Positions 1-7,597 of a stretch of 64,000 nucleotides of DNA are shown one piece after another. The notes below the pieces were generated by a model. It ran no database searches and had not been told where the DNA came from. It saw only the letters and a list, made by a program, of their open reading frames with translations. The DNA is taken from assembly GCA_934667125.1 (NCBI GenBank), contig CAKULF010000001.1, positions 1-64,000 on the forward strand, written 5' to 3'. The position numbers and the translations under genes were made by a program. The stretch is from an uncultured Candidatus Melainabacteria bacterium. GTDB taxonomy: Bacteria; Cyanobacteriota; Vampirovibrionia; Gastranaerophilales; Gastranaerophilaceae. Numbering within the stretch: the first letter of the stretch is position 1; each line of letters starts with the position of its first letter.

Positions 1-50
1 GAGTTACTAGAACTTTTAATAGAGCCTAAAGCAAAAACTAGAACTTAAAG

Positions 51-128
51 TAGAATAATTCTATTGTTAATAGAGTTTAAACTTAAAATGGAACTCACGA
101 TAGATAAATTCTATTTACAATAGAGTTT
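51..128 (-). repeat. Cluster A of palindromic AT-rich repeat
   Basis: Two copies of a repeat unit lie here in minus orientation, at 51-78 and 101-128. Read on the minus strand each is AAACTCTA, a spacer of about 6-8 bases, then a TAGAAT(A)ATTCTA-like palindrome; the core at 51-63 is perfect. A degenerate piece precedes them near 11-26. The same unit recurs in plus orientation at 1494-1697, so the two clusters face each other across the gene-free region. No coding potential is seen. The function is unknown; iterons, transposon ends or regulatory arrays are possible. Confidence 0.7.
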
Positions 129-375
129 TGTTTACTTAAAATTTGCTAAAAAGCGGATAAAGCTTAAAAACAGAAATTTTATCGATAACTGTTTTTATCT
201 ATTTTATGTAGAATTTTGATTTTTAAAATTGTAAGTGTAGATACATAGAGCTATCATACTGAGGAACACTTAAAAAACAGGCTATGGTTGTTATTTGGTG
301 CTTAAAAATAATGTTGATAAAAAACCTAGCTATCGATAAATGGCTTAGTTTGTAAATTTCATCCAGTCCTCAAGA

Positions 376-434
376 ATTTCAAGACTCTAACCCCTAAACC
401 TGTCGCCCTGAACTTGTTTCAGGGTCTTGAAATC
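376..434. repeat. Inverted repeat with CCCTGAA core
   Basis: CCCTGAAC/TTTCAGGG form a near-perfect palindrome at 406-424. A second outer stem pairs ATTTCAAGAC at about 376-385 with GTCTTGAAAT at 425-433. The core recurs at 1240-1259 as CCCTGAAACGTAGTTCAGGG in the opposite orientation. It looks like a dispersed intergenic palindrome rather than a terminator, because no T-run follows. Confidence 0.65.
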
Positions 435-466
435 TTTGAAAACCAAACAAAAATCTAAAATTATCA

Positions 467-549
467 ATTCTTTGATAGCCAAAATCAATCTCAGCATTAA
501 TCATTCAAGACATAATTTTTGTAATAAAAACTGGCTATCAAAGAAATTT
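467..549. repeat. GGCTATCAAAGAAT inverted repeat pair 1
   Basis: ATTCTTTGATAGCC at 467-480 is the reverse complement of GGCTATCAAAGAAAT at 533-547, giving a 14-bp stem around a loop of about 52 bases. This motif family (GGCTATCRAWRAAT) recurs at least nine times between 320 and 1410 in both orientations and is the main repeat of this gene-free stretch. Confidence 0.7.
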
Positions 550-600
550 AAAAAAACTGTAATTAATTATTTTGAACATAATTCTTCGCAATAGAAAATT

Positions 601-643
601 GCTATCAAAGAATTGTCAAAATAAAAAATTTATCGATAGCCAA
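601..643. repeat. GGCTATC inverted repeat pair 2
   Basis: GCTATCAAAGAATT at 601-614 faces AAATTTATCGATAGCC at 626-641. The two arms pair imperfectly into a short hairpin. Same motif family as the pair at 467-549. Confidence 0.65.
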
Positions 644-687
644 GCTTCCAACTTCTCTTCGCTATAAATCTCGCTTTTAGTTTGTTC

Positions 688-823
688 ATTTTCTTTTTCT
701 GCTCCTGTCAAATCAAAGATTTGAAACGTCGCCTATCAACAGTTAAACAAAAGCCAAACTCATCATTTGTCTTTTGTTAACTCTGGCTTCGCACTCTTTT
801 TCGCCAGAAAAGAAAAAGAAAAC
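688..823. repeat. Nested inverted repeats
   Basis: The outer arms are ATTTTCTTTTTCTG at 688-701 and CAGAAAAGAAAAAGAAAA at 805-822. The inner arms are AGTTAAACAAAAG at 741-753 and CTTTTGTTAACT at 771-782. The two nested pairs could fold into one long bulged hairpin. No ORF of convincing quality overlaps it, so it may be a structured RNA, an element remnant or a cruciform site. Confidence 0.55.
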
Positions 824-912
824 AGAACCAAGATTTCTTAGCTCTTGGCGAGGAACGAGCCCTAGAGATAAGTTATGCTGTGTAGAATAAAGAAAATGGC
901 TTGGATATCATT

Positions 913-1036
913 AACCAAAACCCTCGAAAGGAGAGTCGGGCGCACTATAAAGCTAACAAACATCAGTTGCGCATTTCATACAATAATTTTCATGGTGGTA
1001 GCTTGCCCTCCCACCTTTCGATTGTGGGTTTTGGTT
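913..1036. repeat. Inverted repeat AACCAAAACCC..CGAAAGG
   Basis: AACCAAAACCCTCGAAAGG at 913-931 pairs with the complement at 1014-1036, which has a few extra bases (CCTTTCG ATTGT GGGTTTTGGTT). About 82 bases lie between the arms and have a more mixed base composition than their surroundings. A 63-codon ORF spans the element but starts and ends inside repeats, so I do not call it a gene. Confidence 0.55.
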
Positions 1037-1069
1037 GGTTTGTTTATAACTTTTGCTGTTCTATAGATT

Positions 1070-1196
1070 TTCTTTGATAGCCAAGGGGTTAAAGGCTATT
1101 GTTTTGTTTTCTTTTGCCTTATTTTTTTATTTTTTCCTATTTAAAAGTTGTTCTTAAGGTAATAATCATTGGAATGAAAATTGGCTATCGAAGAAT
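1070..1196. repeat. Two GGCTATC-family repeats in opposite orientation
   Basis: TTCTTTGATAGCCAA at 1070-1084 and GGCTATCGAAGAAT at 1183-1196 are facing copies of the dispersed motif, about 100 bases apart. Between them the sequence is AT-rich without genes. Confidence 0.6.
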
Positions 1197-1239
1197 GACT
1201 AAGTTTTGAGTTTTTGTCTAATCCTCAACGACTCTAAGA

Positions 1240-1259
1240 CCCTGAAACGTAGTTCAGGG
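1240..1259. repeat. CCCTGAA palindrome, second copy
   Basis: CCCTGAAACGTAGTTCAGGG is a 7-bp perfect stem with a 6-base loop. It is the reverse-oriented partner of the copy at 406-424. Confidence 0.65.
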
Positions 1260-1359
1260 TGACATTTTAGAAGGGATATTGGAGCATACATGGGTTTAAA
1301 AATTTTGAAATCATTAAACAAAAAATGGCATTGATAAAATTAATATTTGGATAAAAACT

Positions 1360-1403
1360 GGCTATCGATAAATTTTTTATTTTAAGAATTTCTTCGATAG
1401 CCA
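1360..1403. repeat. GGCTATC hairpin
   Basis: GGCTATCGATAAATTT at 1360-1375 faces AATTTCTTCGATAGCC at about 1387-1402, a compact imperfect hairpin of the dispersed motif family. Confidence 0.65.
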
Positions 1404-1493
1404 TAATTTCAAGCATACAAAATTAATTCAAAAGCCTTAGTTTTCGTCAATCATTTCCTATTCTCGCAACCTTTCTTGCCATTTGCAAAGCTC

Positions 1494-1697
1494 AAACTCT
1501 ACTGTAAATAGAATAATTCTATTTTAAATTCTAATCCAACTTCAAACTCTATCCAAAGTAGAATAATTCTATTATCAATAGGATAAGCTCTCATAAACTC
1601 TATTCAAAATAGATAAATCCTATTAAAACTTCCAGTTATCCTCATCAATCCCTCCCCTATTTAGCCCAAAACTCTACTCAAAGTAGAAAAAATCCAT
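1494..1697 (+). repeat. Cluster B of palindromic AT-rich repeat (4 copies)
   Basis: Four plus-orientation copies of the unit lie at 1494-1523, 1544-1573, 1595-1624 and 1668-1697. Each is AAACTCTA, about 6 bases, then a TAGAATAATTCTATT-type palindrome. The first two have the perfect TAGAATAATTCTA core and the last two are degenerate. They end just before the small ORF at 1752 and mirror cluster A at the window start. Confidence 0.75.
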
Positions 1698-1751
1698 TTT
1701 AAGTGGTATAATATATTAAAATTCTTTTGTCACAAAACTATCGAGGAAAAA

Positions 1752-1955
1752 ATGATTTTAGACTCCGCCGTTACAATTGCAAAACTCGCCTTTTTGGCTT
1801 TTTCTTTTCTTCTTTTAATCTATATCGCCGTAATTCGCCCCAAACTTAACGCCAAATCAGAGCAAGAACTTAATAATCTTGTTAAACAATTCACAATCAA
1901 AAACCGTGAATTAAACTCCGAACTTGAGAGAGTGTTTTTTGGGAAAAAGAAGTAG
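1752..1955 (+). CDS. Small single-pass membrane protein
   Basis: This 67-residue protein has one hydrophobic segment (about residues 9-29) followed by a charged, probably helical tail rich in Lys, Glu and Asn. A good GAGGAAAA ribosome site sits just before the ATG, which is the main reason to accept it. It ends 2 bases before the convergent metal ATPase. No family is recognised. A membrane-anchored coiled-coil adaptor is possible but unproven. Confidence 0.6.
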   Translation: MILDSAVTIAKLAFLAFSFLLLIYIAVIRPKLNAKSEQELNNLVKQFTIKNRELNSELERVFFGKKK

Positions 1956-1957
1956 AT

Positions 1958-3823
1958 TTAGATTTTTCTTTTTAAAATTCTAAGTGAGTTTAAAATTGCA
2001 ATTAACGTTACTCCGACGTCAGCAAAAACTGCGCCCCATAAGCTTATAAGCCCGAATGTTCCGAGGATTAAGAAAAGAATTTTTGTTGATAATATGAAAA
2101 TAATATTTTCTTTAACGAGTTTTATTGTGCTTTTTGCAATTTTGATTGCAGTGACGATTTTATGCGGATTATCGTCCATAATTACAATATCAGAGGCTTC
2201 AATTGCGTATTGCGAGCCTAATTGCCCCATTGAAACGCCGATATCGGCTCTTTTTAAAACAGGTGCGTCGTTGATTCCGTCACCCACAAAAATAGTCGAA
2301 GTACTTGAATTTATTATGCTTTCAATTTTTTCAACTTTATTTTGTGGCAAAAGATTTGAAAAATAGCTGTCAATATTAAGTTCTTTGCAAACTTTTTCAA
2401 CGATTTGACGGCTGTCGCCAGATAATACTGTTGTTTTGGCTTTTAGATTTTTAAACTCGTCGATTGTTTCTTTTGATTTTTCTTTGATTTCGTCGTTTAA
2501 AACGATATAGCCAATTAAAATCTTATTTTTTGCGACATAAATTATGCTTCCAATTTCGCTTATAGCTTCGATTTTAATTTCATTTTTATCCATTAATTTT
2601 TTATTACCAACAAGAATATTGTCATCATCAATTTTGCCGATAAGTCCAAAACCTGCTATTTCTTTGATGTTGCTTGCTTTGTATAAATCGTTTTTATATT
2701 CTTTTGTAATTGCTTTTGCTAAAGGATGATTTGAAAAATTTTCAATAGAGGCCGCAATTTTTAGGATTTCAGCTTCATTTTTGTCGTTTAAATTTATAAT
2801 TTTTTCAACTTTGAATTTTCCTTTGGTTAATGTCCCTGTTTTATCAAAAACAACATCTTTAACTTTGGCTAATTTTTCAATGAAATTGCTGCCTTTGATT
2901 AATATACCTTTGTTTGAGGCTAATCCAATTCCTGCAAAAAAGGTCAATGGAATTGATATAACTAATGCACAAGGGCAAGAAATAACAAGGAAAGTTAGCG
3001 CTCTTTTGAACCAAACAAGAAAATTGAAATCGTTGAAAATTGGAACGACAAACGCTAAAACCATTGCTAAAGCCACAACAGAGGGTGTATAGATTTTTGC
3101 AAATTTTGTTATAAAATTTTCTGATTTTGATTTTTTATCCGCTGAATCTTCAATTAATTCAAGGATTTTGGAAGTTGTTGAGTTTTTAAATGTTTTAGTT
3201 GCTTTTATATTTAAAGTTCCGTCTAAAACGATTGAGCCACTTAGGATTTTGTCATTTTCATGAACAAAAACAGGCAAACTTTCACCTGATAAAAAAGATG
3301 TGTCAATATTTGCCGAATTTTTAACTACAATACCATCCAGTGGCACTTTTTCGCCACTTTTAACAACAATAATATCGCCTATATTAACTTTTTCCGGCAC
3401 AGTTTCAATTATTTCGCCATTTTTTAAGATATTTGCTTTGTTTGGTTTAAGATTGATTAAATTTTTGATTGAATCTTTAGACTTTTCAACCGCCCTATTT
3501 TCAAGCATTTCGCCAATTTGAAACAGCAACATAACCATTATTGCTTCTTTTTGTTCACCTATTAAAAGTGCGCCAAGCGTTGCAATAGTCATTAAAAAAT
3601 TTTCGTCAAAGAGCTCTTTTTTAAAAAGGTTTTCAATTGCTTCTTTTATGATGTCATAGCCTATAATTAAGTAGGCGCAAAGGTTTAAGCTGATTTTTAA
3701 CAGTGGATTTTGAATTAGAAAAGTTGAAAATAAAAATAAAATGATTGTTAGAATTATTCTTGTTAGCATTATTTTTTCGTTTTTCTTGTGTTCGTTGTGG
3801 TTATGATTGCAGTGTTCGCACAT
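1958..3823 (-). CDS. zntA: Zn/Cd-exporting P1B-type ATPase
   Basis: This 621-residue heavy-metal P-type ATPase pumps soft divalent cations out of the cytoplasm. Visible motifs are the actuator SGES at 179-182, the membrane CPC metal site at 283-285, the phosphorylation loop DKTGT at 327-331, an HP dipeptide in the nucleotide domain and GDGINDAP near the C-terminus. The final helix carries FADVGVT, matching the metal-binding Asp of Zn/Cd/Pb pumps such as ZntA and CadA. A classical N-terminal metal-binding domain is absent; a short Cys/His tail (residues 2-12) replaces it. AAGGAG precedes the ATG. The gene is divergent from an ArsR-type repressor, which supports metal-induced expression. Confidence 0.93.
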   Translation of the reverse strand: MCEHCNHNHNEHKKNEKIMLTRIILTIILFLFSTFLIQNPLLKISLNLCAYLIIGYDIIKEAIENLFKKELFDENFLMTIATLGALLIGEQKEAIMVMLLFQIGEMLENRAVEKSKDSIKNLINLKPNKANILKNGEIIETVPEKVNIGDIIVVKSGEKVPLDGIVVKNSANIDTSFLSGESLPVFVHENDKILSGSIVLDGTLNIKATKTFKNSTTSKILELIEDSADKKSKSENFITKFAKIYTPSVVALAMVLAFVVPIFNDFNFLVWFKRALTFLVISCPCALVISIPLTFFAGIGLASNKGILIKGSNFIEKLAKVKDVVFDKTGTLTKGKFKVEKIINLNDKNEAEILKIAASIENFSNHPLAKAITKEYKNDLYKASNIKEIAGFGLIGKIDDDNILVGNKKLMDKNEIKIEAISEIGSIIYVAKNKILIGYIVLNDEIKEKSKETIDEFKNLKAKTTVLSGDSRQIVEKVCKELNIDSYFSNLLPQNKVEKIESIINSSTSTIFVGDGINDAPVLKRADIGVSMGQLGSQYAIEASDIVIMDDNPHKIVTAIKIAKSTIKLVKENIIFILSTKILFLILGTFGLISLWGAVFADVGVTLIAILNSLRILKRKI

Positions 3824-3840
3824 GGCAGACTCCTTTAACT

Positions 3841-3858
3841 GTTGAATAGTTGTTCAAC
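3841..3858. promoter_or_regulatory. ArsR/SmtB operator O1
   Basis: GTTGAA-N6-TTCAAC is a perfect inverted repeat between the start of the metal ATPase gene and its promoter. It has the same arm sequence and spacing as the two other operators in this intergenic region. Confidence 0.75.
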
Positions 3859-3865
3859 TATTTAT

Positions 3866-3895
3866 ATTATAGTTGAATATGTGTTCAACTGTCAA
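3866..3895 (-). promoter_or_regulatory. Promoter of Zn/Cd ATPase with operator O2 in the spacer
   Basis: On the minus strand TTGACA (3895-3890) and TATAAT (3871-3866) are 18 bases apart. The inverted repeat AGTTGAA-N6-TTCAACT at 3871-3890 fills the spacer, so a bound repressor would block polymerase. Confidence 0.8.
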
Positions 3896-3933
3896 GATGT
3901 AAACTATTATTTTTTCACAAATATTTACAATAG

Positions 3934-3962
3934 TTGAATAATCATTCAATCGTTGCTATAAT
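3934..3962 (+). promoter_or_regulatory. Autoregulated promoter of ArsR/SmtB gene with operator O3
   Basis: TTGAAT at 3934-3939 and TATAAT at 3957-3962 (with a TGC extended -10) are 17 bases apart. The inverted repeat TTGAA-N6-TTCAA at 3934-3949 overlaps the -35 box, implying negative autoregulation. Confidence 0.8.
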
Positions 3963-3990
3963 TAATTTATAAAGCTTTAGCGAGGAAAAG

Positions 3991-4338
3991 ATGAAAAAAA
4001 ACACAGATTGCTCGGCGCATAATCCTGAATTGGTTGATGAAATTTTTAAAAAAATGCCGAAAAATGGGCATTTGAATGATGTTTCTAATTTTTTTAAGGT
4101 TATGAGCGATTTAACGAGAATTCGCATATTGTGGGCGCTTGAGCTTTCTAATATGTGCGTTTGCGATTTGTCGGTTGTGCTCGATATGACAAAATCTGCA
4201 ATTTCTCATCAATTGAAAATCTTAAAAGAAGCAAAGCTTGTAAAATCTGAAAAAATCGGAAAACATGTTTTTTATGGGCTGGATGATGAGCATATTAAAA
4301 CGGTTTTGGAAATGGCGATGGAACATATTGAAGAATAG
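3991..4338 (+). CDS. ArsR/SmtB-family metal-responsive repressor
   Basis: This 115-residue winged-helix repressor carries two metal-site signatures. The C-terminal helix reads D99-x-H101-x10-H112-x2-E115, the alpha-5 zinc site of SmtB/CzrA. C56-V-C58 together with C7 resemble the alpha-3N thiolate site of CadC. The recognition helix region is about residues 60-80. It is divergent from the Zn/Cd ATPase and three matching palindromes lie between the genes. The inferred role is to repress both genes until Zn, Cd or Pb binds. GAGGAAAAG precedes the ATG. Confidence 0.93.
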   Translation: MKKNTDCSAHNPELVDEIFKKMPKNGHLNDVSNFFKVMSDLTRIRILWALELSNMCVCDLSVVLDMTKSAISHQLKILKEAKLVKSEKIGKHVFYGLDDEHIKTVLEMAMEHIEE

Positions 4339-4440
4339 TATTAACGTTTGTAAAATATTTATATTTACAGTAGTATAAAGTAGCAAAGAAAATTTTTTTC
4401 ATGTTTTCTTACTCATGTAAGGTACAAGAAAGGTGTATTT

Positions 4441-4851
4441 ATGTCTATTGAAGGTGTGTCAAGTAAAAATTTACCAGTTAAAAAAGGTGCTGCTATTGGC
4501 GCAGGTATAGCCGGTGTTGTTGGTGTTGGAGCTTCTGCTTGTAAGACATTTGCTGCAAAAGGCGTTACATCGCTGGGAAAAGATGAATTTTCGAGAATTG
4601 CTGCTAATAGTATGAAAAACGTTTCGCAGTCTGCAGGACGAGTTATTGATGAAAACGCAATGGCGGATGCTATGCAGTTTGGTGAAAATTTGTTTGACAT
4701 TTTTAAGAATATAGCTGATCATCCTATTAAATCCGGTTTAAAAACAACTGGAAAGATTGCTGCTGTTGGACTTGGTGTTGGCGCTGTTATTGGCGGTGTT
4801 GTTGCATTGGTAAAAAACATTAAACAAAATAAAGCTGAAAAACAGCAATAG
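4441..4851 (+). CDS. Hypothetical glycine-rich membrane protein
   Basis: This 136-residue protein has two Gly/Ala/Val-rich hydrophobic stretches (about residues 16-38 and 104-124) flanking an amphipathic middle, and ends in a basic tail. AAAGGTG precedes the ATG. It resembles other lineage-type membrane proteins in this window in its pattern of short Lys-flanked hydrophobic segments, but no homology is certain. Function unknown. A strong bidirectional terminator follows. Confidence 0.7.
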   Translation: MSIEGVSSKNLPVKKGAAIGAGIAGVVGVGASACKTFAAKGVTSLGKDEFSRIAANSMKNVSQSAGRVIDENAMADAMQFGENLFDIFKNIADHPIKSGLKTTGKIAAVGLGVGAVIGGVVALVKNIKQNKAEKQQ

Positions 4852-4870
4852 TTTTAAAAAAAAGATATAA

Positions 4871-4905
4871 AAAATCGGGGTTTAAGCCCCGATTTTTGGT
4901 TTTTT
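4871..4905. terminator. Bidirectional Rho-independent terminator
   Basis: AAAATCGGGG (4871-4880) pairs with CCCCGATTTT (4887-4896), followed by T-rich sequence on both strands. It serves the hypothetical gene on plus and valS on minus. Confidence 0.85.
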
Positions 4906-7501
4906 ATGATAATTTTTTGATTGTGTCTTGAATGATATTAATTTCGCCCTCAAGCTCTTCTTTTCTTGCTTTTGCTTTTGCAACAACATCTTCAGGGGCT
5001 GATGATACGAATTTTTCATTAGCTAATCTTGCTGAAATTGATTTTAATTCAGCGTTTAATTTTTCAATTTTCTTGTTTTGACGAGCAATTTCTTGATCTA
5101 AATCAATCAAACCAGCTAATGGGATTGTAATTTTTGTATCATCTATAACGCAAGAAGCGCTTGCTTTTACGTCTGCTTTTGGGTCATATTTAACAGAATT
5201 AACCTTTGCTAATCTATCTAAATATGGGATGATTTGATTGAACAATTCTTCATTTTTATCGATAATGATATCGATTTTAGAACCCAATGGAATATTAAAT
5301 TCTGCTCTAACGTTACGAAGCGCTTTAATGCTTTCAAAAACTGTTTCCATTTTTTTAGAATCATTTTCAAAATTGAATTCAGGATTGTATTTTGGATATT
5401 GAGTGAATAAAATTCCAACCGTTTCTTTTTTAATTGGCATTTTTTGCCAAATTGCTTCTGTGATGTGCGGCATAATCGGATGAAGCAATTTTAGATAGTT
5501 TTCAAGAACATAAACCAAAACGCTTTCGTTCTTTTTGATTTTAGATAATTCAATATACCAAGCGCAATAATCATTCCAGAAGAAATCATATAAAATGCTT
5601 GCAACTTCGCCAATTCGGTAGTTTTCAAGGTTTTCATTAACAAGTTTTACTACAGAGTTGAATTTGTTTAAAATCCATTTATCGGCAATTGAAAATTCTT
5701 TTTCGTCAAGTGCCAATTCTTCAGGTTTTTTAGTAATATTCATTAATACGAACCTTGAAGCGTTCCAAATTTTGTTTGCAAAGTTTCTTCCAAACTCAAA
5801 TTTTTCATCACTGATTTTGATATCTTGTCCGCCATAAGTGCAAAGGTGAGTTAAAGTAAATCTTAGGGCGTCGCAGCCATATTTTTCAATTAAATCAACA
5901 GGGTCAATTGTGTTGCCTTTTGATTTTGACATTTTTTGACCGTGTTCATCTCTGATTAATCCGTGGATATAAACGGTTGAAAATGGTGGTTTTTTAGTGA
6001 ATTCCAAGCCCATTGTAATCATTCTTGCAACCCAGAAGAAAATAATATCAAAGCCTGTTACAAGAGTGTTTGTTGGGTAGAATTTTTTAAAGTCGTCAGA
6101 GTTTGTATCTGGCCAACCCATTGTTTCAAACGGCCATAAGCCTGATGAGAACCAAGTATCAAGAACATCTGTTTCTTGAGTATATTCGTTTGGATTTGGA
6201 TTTTCAAGCGCTACAACCATTTCACCTGTTTTATTATGATAATAAGCAGGAATTTGATGTCCCCACCACAATTGACGGGAAATGCACCAATCTCTTATAT
6301 TTTCCATCCACATTAAATAATTCTTTTCCCAACGTTCAGGAATAAATTTGATTGAACCGTCTTTAACAGCTTTAATAGCAGGCTCTGCCAATGGTTTCAT
6401 TTTAACGAACCATTGAGTTGATAATAATGGTTCAATTGTTGTATTACATCTTTGGCATTTACCAACATTATGAACATGTGGACGAATTCTTAATAAAGCG
6501 CCATTTTTTTCCAACATTTCAACAGTTGCTTTTCTTGCGTCTTCTCGGCTCATGCCTTGAATTGGAGGAGGTACAAATTCATTTGCACACATACAGCCTT
6601 TTTCATCAATTACCTTGATTTGAGGAAGATTGTGACGTTTTCCGACTTCAAAATCGTTAGGATCGTGCGCAGGAGTGATTTTTAAAGCACCTGTTCCAAA
6701 AGATTTGTCAACATAATCATCCGCAATAATAGGTATAACCCTTGCTGTTAGCGGCATTACAACTTCTTTTCCGATTAAATCTTTATATTTAAAATCAGTA
6801 GGATTAACCGCAATTGCAACATCACCAAACATTGTTTCAGGACGGGTTGTTGCAATAACAATAGCGCCCATTTCGTCTTTCAATGGGTAAGATATTTCCC
6901 ATAAATGTCCTTCTTCGGTGTCATAATTTGTTTCAACATCAGAAATAGCGCTTTGACAGCGAGGACACCAGTTTACAATGTAATTGCCTTTATAGATTAA
7001 ACCTTTATTGTATAAATCTACAAAAACTTTTTTAACAGCGTTTGAACAGCCCTCGTCAAGTGTAAATCTTTTTCTTGACATATCAAAGCTTGCGCCTAAA
7101 AGTTTAAATTGTTCTAAAATTCTATTTTTGTGCTCATCTGCCCAAACCCAAGTTTTAGCCAAGAATTTTTCACGACCTAAGTCATGGCGAGTTAGACCCT
7201 CTTTTGCAAGATTTTTTTCAATAACATTTTGAGTTGCAATCCCTGCATGGTCGCAACCGGGCATCCAAAGCACTTCTTTTTGTAACATTCTGTTATAGCG
7301 AACTAAGATATCTTGAAGAGTTCCATCAAGAGCATGACCCATATGTAAAACGCCTGTTACGTTCGGAGGCGGAATAACTATTGAATATGGTTCTTTTTTG
7401 GATTTGTTGTCTGCTTTAAAACATTCATTTTCTTCCCAAAACTTGTAAATGCTGTTTTCAATTTCCCTTGCGTTATAAACTGTTTCTAGTTCGTTTGTCA
7501 T
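4904..7501 (-). CDS. valS: Valyl-tRNA synthetase
   Basis: This 865-residue class Ia synthetase charges tRNA-Val. The HIGH-type motif is HMGH at 53-56 (after PPPNVTG) and the KMSKS loop is at about 521-525. The editing (CP1) domain, with the GATTRPETMFGD-like region, lies in between, and a C-terminal coiled coil typical of ValRS ends the protein. The ATG follows GAGGAAATTTT. It is divergent from the TolC-like gene. Confidence 0.97.
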   Translation of the reverse strand: MTNELETVYNAREIENSIYKFWEENECFKADNKSKKEPYSIVIPPPNVTGVLHMGHALDGTLQDILVRYNRMLQKEVLWMPGCDHAGIATQNVIEKNLAKEGLTRHDLGREKFLAKTWVWADEHKNRILEQFKLLGASFDMSRKRFTLDEGCSNAVKKVFVDLYNKGLIYKGNYIVNWCPRCQSAISDVETNYDTEEGHLWEISYPLKDEMGAIVIATTRPETMFGDVAIAVNPTDFKYKDLIGKEVVMPLTARVIPIIADDYVDKSFGTGALKITPAHDPNDFEVGKRHNLPQIKVIDEKGCMCANEFVPPPIQGMSREDARKATVEMLEKNGALLRIRPHVHNVGKCQRCNTTIEPLLSTQWFVKMKPLAEPAIKAVKDGSIKFIPERWEKNYLMWMENIRDWCISRQLWWGHQIPAYYHNKTGEMVVALENPNPNEYTQETDVLDTWFSSGLWPFETMGWPDTNSDDFKKFYPTNTLVTGFDIIFFWVARMITMGLEFTKKPPFSTVYIHGLIRDEHGQKMSKSKGNTIDPVDLIEKYGCDALRFTLTHLCTYGGQDIKISDEKFEFGRNFANKIWNASRFVLMNITKKPEELALDEKEFSIADKWILNKFNSVVKLVNENLENYRIGEVASILYDFFWNDYCAWYIELSKIKKNESVLVYVLENYLKLLHPIMPHITEAIWQKMPIKKETVGILFTQYPKYNPEFNFENDSKKMETVFESIKALRNVRAEFNIPLGSKIDIIIDKNEELFNQIIPYLDRLAKVNSVKYDPKADVKASASCVIDDTKITIPLAGLIDLDQEIARQNKKIEKLNAELKSISARLANEKFVSSAPEDVVAKAKARKEELEGEINIIQDTIKKLS

Positions 7502-7584
7502 AAAATTTCCTCATAATGTTACAGTTTTAATTTATCACAAAAGTATTAGCCAATAAAGTTATTATTATTTATATTATTAATTAA

Positions 7585-7597
7585 TAAAATATTTGAA
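7585..7597 (+). promoter_or_regulatory. -10 box placed for a leaderless transcript
   Basis: TAAAAT at 7585-7590 is followed by exactly 6 bases and then the ATG at 7597. No Shine-Dalgarno sequence is present, so transcription would start at or next to the start codon. Confidence 0.5.

Noticed and set aside
875..1066. 63-codon ORF inside the repeat region
   Set aside because: It begins and ends within inverted repeats, lacks a ribosome site and its composition follows the repeat; it is more likely chance.
1494..1697. CRISPR array
   Set aside because: The repeats are degenerate, spacing varies from about 20 to 45 bases, no spacer-like unique sequences of even length and no cas genes.
2094..3521. 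Several plus-strand ORFs opposite the metal ATPase
   Set aside because: They are antisense shadows of a clear conserved gene and have no ribosome sites.
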